NCBI GenBank assembly: GCA_037178855.1
Contig: JASJZC010000006.1
Location: 8,660,501-8,724,500, forward strand
Length of the DNA stretch: 64,000 bases
Source of the DNA: Oscheius sp. JU75
Lineage: Eukaryota > Nematoda > Chromadorea > Rhabditida > Rhabditidae
Direction of reading: 5' to 3'
Both the position numbers and the translations under genes were made by a program. This document shows positions 56,062 to 64,000 of this stretch, in pieces; positions within the stretch are counted from its first letter, which is position 1; every line of letters begins with the position of its first letter. The notes beneath the pieces are model-generated. The model searched no databases. It had not been told where the DNA came from and saw nothing but the letters and a program-made list of their open reading frames with translations.

Positions 56062-59000
56062 ATGTCCGTCGCTCCTGAAGTCGTCAAGAAGATCGAAGAG
56101 GGCTACCAGACCCTCCAGGTTGGTCCTATTCTCATTTTTCTATGTCTGATAGTAGATCATTTTGAGACAGAATACTGGCGCCAGATCCCATTTGAGCGTG
56201 CGCTAATGCGCATGTCTCAATTTGCCAAGTGGTATTAGCCATTTTGAGCCTCCTCTTGCTGCAAGAAAAACGTGCAGACGGGAGCCTACGTGAGGGCTGA
56301 CTGTTGACCAAAAAGTTTGTTACTTTCGGTCGGCAGCTTTAGCTTCCTGCTTTGTTTGCTCGCGCACGGCATCGATTCCGCCAATTTGTTGGGTGGGAGC
56401 CGAGACCAAATTTCTTAGGCTGTTCCCGAGTAAAAAGGGCTTGACGTATCGACATCCCCAATTTCCAGAACGCCAAGGATTGTCACTCTCTGGTCAAGAA
56501 GCACCTCACCAAGGAGGTCGTCGAGGACCTGAAGAACAAGAAGACCAAGCTCGGAGCTACTCTTCTCGATGTCATCCAGTCCGGTTGGTTCCTCTTTCTT
56601 TTCATCCCGCGGATGCATTTCCAATAGCCATGTGGTGCCTCTCTCGAAGAGAGTGTAATCTTGCCCTCCGGAAATAAGTCCAAAGGCCAATGACCCTTGG
56701 GAATTTGCAGTCTTGGGGAAGGAACAAATCAGCCATGTTTATGGAGTTGATTGTTTAGAGGGCATAATGAGTCAGTGTGTCTTTTAGAGGCATTGGTGCA
56801 TCTGTCTCGAATTCAGTGGGCACGACGTTAACCCATCAGGTACATAATTTGACTTCGTGGCTCCATAGGAGTAATACTAAGGGACCTTGGCCACCGGGCC
56901 CGTGTCAGCAGTGCGCATTCTTAGGGAAAGATAAAAACCTTGGCACCCATTTTGTACGTAAGCTAGTTACTCTATGCCGCGTTTATGTTCACGGGCCCGT
57001 CGGCCAACCCTAGCTGACTATAACAAGGTCTCTTGCCGTCACAGCCAGGACTCTGAGATGCTAGCCTGCGTTTTTACGTTCTAACTGTCAATTCTTGTCT
57101 AGGAACGCCGCCTTCTTAGTAACGAGCTGCTTACAGGGCTCTGAGAAGCTCTGAGAAGCCAGCCTATCACTTGTACCGACCCAGAAGAGAATCGAATACC
57201 GTATGAGCCGAGACAAGGATTGAACTTGGGGCCCTAAAATTATTGCTGGCGCTACTTTAGTTTGTGTACTGGCGTGCTCTTATCTGGCCATCTGGAATAA
57301 TTCTCCCACAAAATCCAAGCTAATTTTGTGCTTTTTTCAGGAGTTGCCAACCTCGACTCTGGCTGCGGAGTCTATGCCCCCGACGCCGAGTCCTACACCC
57401 TCTTCAAGGGACTCTTCGACCCCCTGATCGAGGTAAATCTTAACTTTTGAAGCCTTTCCAACGGGAATTCGTTCAGGAGTACCACGGCTTCAAGCCTACC
57501 GACAAGCAGCCCGCTACCGACCTCGGTGAGGGCAAGACTGCCGCCCTGGTCGACTTGGACCCCGAGGGCAAGTACATCAACAGTGTTCGTATCCGCTGCG
57601 GACGCTCCCTCGAGGGATATCCCTTCAACCCATGCTTGACCGAGGCCAACTACCTCGAGATGGAGGGCAAGGTTAAGAAGATCTTCGAGTCTATCACTGG
57701 TTTGTCCTTTTAATTTTTTTCAAGCGTAGCCCCCTTCTACCGCCCAGTTAAAGTTAATGTTCTCGAAATGTGTCAAATTCTCATTTTGGAAACATTTCTC
57801 ATGTGTTTTTCTTCTCAAAAAAAAAACTTGTTGACAGAGCTTGTCAGCCATGGGGATCGAAACCGGGTCGTGTGACTCGAGATTGCGCCTCTTACCAAAA
57901 CACTAACGTTTTCGCTAAATATTAGAAGGCCTGCAACTTTGTAAGGTCACAAATACCAAAATTAGACAGCTCTGATGCCGCAGCCTCTATTTTAGACTGT
58001 TTCGAGTCTCAGCTTGAAAACTTCATAATGGTACTTTATACCTATAAGACCTCGGCCCGGAGTGAACCCGGATGCTTGCGTCAAAAAGCATTTTCAGTCT
58101 TCAAAATGGGCTACAGACAGTCAAGCTGTCACTTTAATACATGTGTTGATTTCTAGACGCCGATCTTGCCGGTACCTACTATCCCCTCGATGGAATGACC
58201 AAGGAAGTCCAGACGCAGCTCATCGCCGATCACTTCCTCTTCAAGGAGGGAGACCGCTTCCTGCAGACCGCTAACGCCTGCCGCTACTGGCCCAAGGGAC
58301 GCGGAATCTTCCACAACAAGCAGAAGACCTTCCTCATCTGGTGCAACGAGGAGGACCATCTCCGCATCATCTCCATGCAAGATGTAATTTTTTTTTTGTT
58401 AAATTCAATCAGCCGTTGCAATCGTTGCGAGACCCACATGCCCTAAAATTGAGCGTAATTTTGTGCCTCTCGTCGGATTTTATTCTCATGCCTTCCTTTG
58501 TCTACGAATAAGAACCTACGAGAACTCTAAATTACGTTCAAATTCTAACAAACCGGCTTGGGAAGGCCTCGAAAGCATAAAAGTTTGTTTTGTTTGAAAA
58601 AAGAAAATGTTTTGTTTCCAACAGCCGCACGATATCTTCCCTGCCTATACCTACAGTAACCCAATGTATGATTTTCAGGGAGGAAACGTCGGCCAGGTCC
58701 TCGAGCGTCTGATCAAGGGAGTCAAGACCATCGGAGCTCAGGCTCCCTTCAGCCGCAGCGACCGTCTCGGCTGGCTTACCTTCTGCCCCACCAACCTCGG
58801 AACCACCGTCCGTGCCTCCGTCCACATTCGTCTGCCTAAGGTAATTCTTTTTTGGTTATCGGATTCAAAAAAACGTGTTCAGATCTCCGCCAAGCCCGAC
58901 TTCAAGTCGATCTGCGACAAGCTTGGTCTCCAGATCCGCGGAATCCACGGTGAGCACTCGGAAAGCGTCGGCGGCGTCTACGACATCTCCAACAAGGCTC

Positions 59001-59083
59001 GTCTCGGTCTGACCGAGTACGAGGCCGTCAAGAAGATGTACGACGGTGTGAAGCACCTCATCGAGCTCGAGAAGAAGGCCTAA
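56062..59083 (+). CDS. argk-1: Arginine kinase
   Basis: Seven exons (56062-56118, 56469-56583, 57341-57432, 57477-57699, 58157-58383, 58679-58840, 58883-59083) give 358 residues, the normal length. The enzyme reversibly moves phosphate between ATP and arginine, buffering ATP in the cytosol. Visible: the guanidino-specificity loop [13 protein letters not shown], arginines for nucleotide binding in [17 protein letters not shown], the catalytic cysteine in FCPTNLGTT (about residue 274), and the C-terminal [20 protein letters not shown]. Codons end strongly in C or G, as in highly expressed genes. AATAAA at 59199. Convergent with DNA2, about 580 bp between stops. The gene symbol is the nematode name; other paralogues exist in worms. 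Confidence 0.96.
57843..57905 (-). repeat. tRNA-like unit in an arginine kinase intron
   Basis: Minus strand TGGTAAGAGGCGCAATCTCG and CCCGGTTTCGATCCCCATG. Confidence 0.45.
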
Positions 59084-59198
59084 ACTCGGGACCCCAGAGA
59101 CTCTTTTAACCGGTTAGATTTCTCTCTAGCACGCCCTCGCTATTTGTAGCACACCAAACCCCTCTCAATTCTTCTCTTCTCATTGTAATACATGGTCT

Positions 59199-59204
59199 AA
59201 TAAA
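59199..59204 (+). terminator. Poly(A) signal of arginine kinase
   Basis: AATAAA about 115 bp after the stop. Confidence 0.65.
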
Positions 59205-59666
59205 CCTCTTGTATAATCTGCTTAAAAATAGTAGTGCATTTTTCGAATGGGCGCGGCGAAAAAATTGCGCCTTTTTGAGTTTTTCAAACTTCTCTGAAAT
59301 TCCTCTTCGTCTTTTTTTGCTTTTACTGCCAGTTTTAACAATTTTGAAGATGGAAATCACAAAAAAGAAAGGGAAGATCAAAGCTGCAGAGACCACGTTG
59401 GTCATCTTTTTCCCTGACGACAGTTGGCCAAGACAGCTGCCCTCAAAATGCCATGGTTCCACCACGGGAGGAGAACAACTGCCACAGGTCAGTAGAGAGA
59501 GCAAGGGTTTTTGGATGGGTTTAAGAGTAAAACCTTTAAGAGATTGTTGAGATAAATCCATTCTAAAAACCGCTAAAGTCCGATAACGGATTTTACAAGC
59601 CTACAGTTGCAGATTTATTAATACAGAAAAAGGGATTAGTACAAATATATAAAATTTACCCGAATG
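59205..59666. other. Convergent gap between arginine kinase and DNA2
   Basis: No gene supported. AATAAA on the minus strand at 59614-59619 serves the DNA2 gene. Confidence 0.5.
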
Positions 59667-62600
59667 TTACAGTAGATCACGAGTAGCGGTGTGAATGAGA
59701 TTTTGAAAGAGAGATACGACTCTCGACATGATGGGAATCTCCTTCATGCTGCGGGCACAGCCCACGATTATGAGTTTCTGCTTAGCCCGAGTCAGCGCGA
59801 CGTTGACGCGTCGCTCGTCGTGGAGTAGTTCACAGCGATTTCTGGATTGACACGTCCAGACAGGGCTCCAGATGATGATCTTTTTGTCGCGACCCTGGTA
59901 CTGGTCTACTGTGTTTACCTGAAATAAAGTGGTAAGTTACAAGATTGGCGGTTACCTCTTTGGAGCTAAAGAACCCCTAAATAGGGCCGCATATTCTTAC
60001 TCAACTCGAAAAACTAAAAACCTGTATTTTTTTAAAGAGGTTAAAGGGACCGTAACAGGATTGGGCAACCCGGCATGGTTTGCCAATTACGGGAACCAAA
60101 TTCTACCCTAGAATAATCTACGTTGTCAAAAAGTTATTGAGAAAATGAAGAAAAGGTCCGTACAAGGTAAAATCAGTTTCGTCGATTTCTGCCCGCTTTA
60201 TCGACACATAGACAGACGCAGGGACAGTTAAGAATAGATTTTGATCCAATGAAAACACCTATTGCATACCTGAATATCGGAACAGGCGCCTCGGAATAGC
60301 TCCACTTGAGAATTGTAGGTGCACATGATTCCAATGTCTCCTGCTTCGATCCCAATCTATAAATTTCGTTAAATCGGTGCAAACTGTCAAAAACTACTTG
60401 TTTGAGCCTGTCCACAATCTGCACGACGGCATCCATCTCTTTTCTATTGATGGTGTGTGTCTCCTCGAATGGCTCGGGCGGCACATCCACCCAGACGAGC
60501 GAATGCTCAATTTTGGAAGATGTTATGGGTTCTAAAAACTTTATTAAGAAGACAAAATCAGCAAACGGAACCTATGATTTCTTCGGAGCTGATCGTGGCT
60601 CGGGCTACCGTCTCATTGGCACAGACGAGGCGATTCTGGTAGAAAAGCTGACTGGAAATTCGGGCGATTTCGCTGTTCATTCGGAACTGTTCGGTCAGTG
60701 CGCTGACAGCCATCTGGTGTTGCTGTAGTCGTTCGAAGAGGGACACGTGCAGGCCGTAGTTTCTACCAATTTTGGACTAAATGTCAGGGAAGAAAGCACC
60801 TGGACTCTTTGTGAAGAACGAGCGGAGCCAGCTGCTTCGTGTCGCCGACCATGATGAACTTCTTTGAGGCGGCAAGAGCCGGGAGTACATGCGGTTCCAT
60901 GACCATCGAGGCCTCGTCGACTATGCACACATCGAAGCGTCGCCAGGAGAGAAGAACTTCTCGAGAGGAATGGTAGCATGTACAGGCGACGATGGGCTGA
61001 AATGAGACTGTAAATAGCCTAAGTGAGCCTAAGGCGCTACCAGAGTTAAGAATTGTCTCTTCCCTCTACTCGTATTTTTTCAAAGAGTCTACCTTCCCAC
61101 TGTGCCTTGATTCCTTGCCTGTTTCTTTTCTGGCAGAAAAAAAAATACTGCCTATCTACATAGCTATATCGTATAATTTGCACAATTAATTCTTTTGAAA
61201 AGAAGTGCTCACGGCCTGTAAGAGCGATTTGGACGCAGAAACCCTTACCGTCTCCCTCAAAATCCTCCGCGTGTTCTGATACAGCTGGTTAGAATCATCG
61301 CTTTGAAGAGTCTCCAGTTTCGAGTCCATGCTACATTCCGAAATTCCCGGATGCCCACTTTTTCGTCCCAGACGCAGTATTTGGTTCCTGCTCGTCGTGC
61401 CAAGAACTTTTAGCAAGACTGTGTCGACAGCAGAGTTGGTGTACGAGGTGAGAAGGACAGACTGACCCATATCCACTAGGCATTGAATCAGGACCGCGAT
61501 CGTCGTCGTTTTTCCTGCAAAATGCATGTTTTTGGAGGCGAGAAAAAAATGGTAAAACCTGCTCCGGGAAGCCCCTCGATCAGGGAATAGTCTTGAGCCC
61601 GAATCGCCAGCTCAATAGCTGCCTGTTGTCCACTATTCAGGCCGCTGGAGGTCAGACGATTCCGAACTTTTCGCGGGAGTTTCAGATCAGCTGGGGTGAG
61701 GAACTTGGGCTCGGACAGTTTCACGATTAGTGAGCGGAGTCGATTACTGTAAACATGATAGTTACGGAATTGGGTTTGAGCTCTAGTGCCTATTACATGC
61801 CTCCAAAATTTGTTATCATTTTGAAGCCAATTCGATTAGGAATCGAACTTTTGCTCGAGCTGCCCAACCTTTTCTAGTAACAGCTTCACCTTCGTAGCAA
61901 GTTACTACCAATTAGCCGATCTACGAGAGGGTGGAGGTCTTGGTTGGGCTGCGGCGGGGATCGAACATGGGACTCTTTTTTATAAGCACTGGCGTCAACT
62001 GCCACTGCGTAATTCTGCCATCCTGAATTTTAGTATACAGACATTCCATTTAATACACAACCATTACATGCGGGCTTCGAGCATGACGTTTTGCCAGGAT
62101 ACAGGTAACAAATTGATTATCGAAATAACGCATGACATGAGTTATAATTTTTATCAAAAGTTTGGAAAACATCCTACTTATGACCATCGAGATCAGAATC
62201 AGAGCTAAGTATGCTCGGCAACACTTTTGTGACTGTTTGTCCGTCTTCACTATAAAAAAAAAATGCCCTGCTCGGATTGATGAGCAAAACAAAAACTCTT
62301 CCGACTCTTCTTCTACTCCTCATCACCTCGGCCTGGTCAATGTGCTGTGATTGCGGAAACGACAGCCGCAAACATTGCTGCAACCATAAGCTAGTACACC
62401 CGTTATTTTTGCTGGAAGTTCTTTGATTGCATGCCGAATTTGGACAAAAACGACGTCAAGGGTATGGATAGATTTTCGAGAAGAACGCTGCACCAAGATG
62501 GCGCTATCGAGTCGGGTGCCCAAGTATATTCCCCAGTGCCAGTTACGAGAAACAAAGGTTCGATTTCCTGTCGAATTGTCTCCGAAATAGTACCATTTTC

Positions 62601-64000
62601 CAAACTGAGAGGACAAGTCATACAAACCATAAAACTCACCTGATCTCGTCATTTCCCATCAAAAGAAGCAGGCTGCCCATGGCGTTGGCAAACGACGAGA
62701 AACTACTGTACGCATCCAGCTCGTACAGTCGGCCGGGCTTCAGAAACTGGAAGGATCTCTCACAGCGGGCTGTGAAGTGATTGTCTAACACATTTTTTTT
62801 TTGTTGGAAAAGTTAACAGAAGAGACTCACCTTTCGTCTCCAGAACACTACAGATCGCAATAGCAAACTTGTCACCTTGCGAGACGGTACAGATGGATCC
62901 CGGCTGGAGAACGGTCTCATCGAAGGGAAACTTCCGATCAAATGTCAGTTTCACGCTTCCGTCTTTCATGGATTCGATTAATTTTAGTCTCATTGAGGCG
63001 AGGCATTGGCCGAAGCGTTCTCTGAAAAAGAGGGTTTTAACATTAAAGCTCTTCTGGCTGCAATGTCCCCTTGTCCAGGACTATGAAATAAAAATCAACA
63101 GTTGAACAGTAGAGGAGTATAATAATACTCCTGCACTACTGTCCAGCCTGCCTCCAAGTCGTCCGCATTCAGTATGCCCGCATCGTCTGTGCATCAGACC
63201 AATGATGACCGACGGAACCGATACGGTGTTTAGGCAAACCGGTACATTTTTTTAACTGAAATCTTTGCTTGTCCCAATGCGAATTTCGGTGTAATGCTCG
63301 CGCTCCTCCCTTCCGCCTTTTTCCGACTGCATACGCCATTGGCTCGGAAGACCACAGCTCTGCGCATCCCTCTGCAGCGTACCACTTCCTTAATTGCCAA
63401 TCGAGGACATCCATCGTACGAGATGACAAAAATGTGATACGATTTACTGCGGAAAACACATTGTCTTACCATTGCCATTGCTATAATAAAAAGGATACCA
63501 AGTTATACATGTGTTACGCAGTTTCTCATTCTATTTTTCAGCTATCAATCCTATACACTTTTCATCTCTGTTGAATCTTACACTGGTCTCGGTTATTCTG
63601 TTTTCTTCCGCATATCTTCTCCAAGTTGTCATGATATTCTGTCTTATCTAGTCTCTTTTGCTTGTCACACAATCATTCTTTCTCTCGTCAAAACTGCAAA
63701 GTCCTTCGTGTTGATCTTTTGGGAGAACTGATTATTATTTCGTAGTCCTGGACAAGATAACACAGACCCGGGATTCGAACCAAATCAATTTAGGTTTGTA
63801 GTCGGAGCGCTAACCGACTAAGGCATAAGGCCAAAGCAAAGTTCCGGGCTCTGACAAATATGGGACAGATAGCTTGGCACTAGCACAACGTGATTAAAAC
63901 AAAAGCAGATATAGCAATTGTTAATAGGAGAAGAAGCTAAAACCAACCGATCATCAGGATCCACCTTCCAGAGATCCGACTGACTCGGTTTCCCATTACT
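59667..64000 (-). CDS. dna-2: DNA2 helicase/nuclease, helicase half (5' part outside window)
   Basis: Ten exons (63948 to the edge, 62831-63021, 62640-62784, 61559-61746, 61213-61514, 60800-60996, 60572-60762, 60398-60531, 60270-60356, 59667-59918) give the last 579 residues. SF1 helicase motifs: GLPGAGKTTT (Walker A, across an exon junction), TSYTNSAVDTVLLK, CIVDEAS (motif II), MVGDTKQLAPLVL, LTEQFRMNS, VNTVDQYQGRDK, RRVNVALTRAK. The upstream exons (ERFGQCLASMRL, then a barrel-like region) match the linker of DNA2. Known role: with RPA, flap trimming in Okazaki processing and DNA end resection. The Fe-S nuclease half lies beyond 64000, so whether it is intact is unknown. Introns of 893 and 926 bp hold tRNA-like units. 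Confidence 0.92.
61945..62023 (-). repeat. tRNA-like unit in a DNA2 intron
   Basis: Minus strand ATTACGCAGTGGCAGTTGAC and CCATGTTCGATCCCCGCCG. Confidence 0.45.
63768..63838 (-). repeat. tRNA-like (SINE-like) unit in a DNA2 intron
   Basis: Minus strand CCTTAGTCGGTTAGCGCTCC, GACTACAAACC, TTGGTTCGAATCCCGGGTC. Same A-box half as 43911-43978. Confidence 0.5.

Noticed and set aside
59341-59550. Small plus-strand gene starting MEITKKKGK
   Set aside because: It lies in the 3' gap between convergent genes, has no intron or poly(A) support, and its second half is out of character with the first.

Overview
This window looks like nuclear DNA of a nematode, most likely a chromadorean. Nearly every gene is split by very short introns (mostly 37-48 bp, GT..AG). 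Several start codons lie directly behind a splice-acceptor-like TTTCAG or TTGCAG, as expected for spliced-leader trans-splicing. Two genes 78 bp apart on the same strand look like an operon, and one gene encodes a nematode-type transthyretin-like secreted protein. The species cannot be told from the sequence. Exon coordinates were worked out by hand from reading frames and splice signals; the multi-exon models below keep one open frame through every junction.

Layout, left to right. 1-1.9 kb: the end of an ankyrin-repeat gene and a dead Tc1-type transposon with IR/DR ends. 2.4-2.85 kb: a near-perfect foldback around a tRNA-like core. 3.0-6.3 kb: two divergent genes for secreted Cys-rich precursors, both with signal peptide, RxKR site and Cys-rich mature part. 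6.3-9.4 kb: a Cys-loop ligand-gated channel, tail-to-tail with the second precursor and with 1 bp between stop codons. 10.4-11.0 kb: a small coiled-coil protein. 11.5-12.2 kb: a foldback element with TA duplications. 13.5-14.6 kb: lin-32/atonal bHLH factor. 17.3-19.4 kb: ribosome-biogenesis factor RRS1. 21.9-27.2 kb: AMP deaminase. 28.2-28.8 kb: transthyretin-like protein. 29.0-32.7 kb: an M13 neprilysin-like protein that has lost its zinc site. 33.0-34.1 kb: an unrecognised membrane protein whose frame runs into repeat hairpins. 36.0-37.9 kb: ZNHIT1 plus MICOS (APOOL/MOMA-1-like) operon. 38.7-47.8 kb: laminin gamma (lam-2). 50.7-52.7 kb: two small unrecognised genes. 56.1-59.1 kb: arginine kinase. 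59.7-64.0 kb: DNA2 helicase, running off the right edge.

The genes belong to unrelated processes: basement membrane, energy metabolism, chromatin and replication, neural fate, secretion. Apart from the operon and the divergent/convergent group at 3-9.4 kb there is no obvious functional cluster. The striking feature is the repeat load in introns and gaps. It includes about 16 copies of one 100-150 bp hairpin family (often in pairs), about 15 tRNA-like (SINE-like) units, several longer foldbacks, and many GACAGA/CTGTCT tracts.
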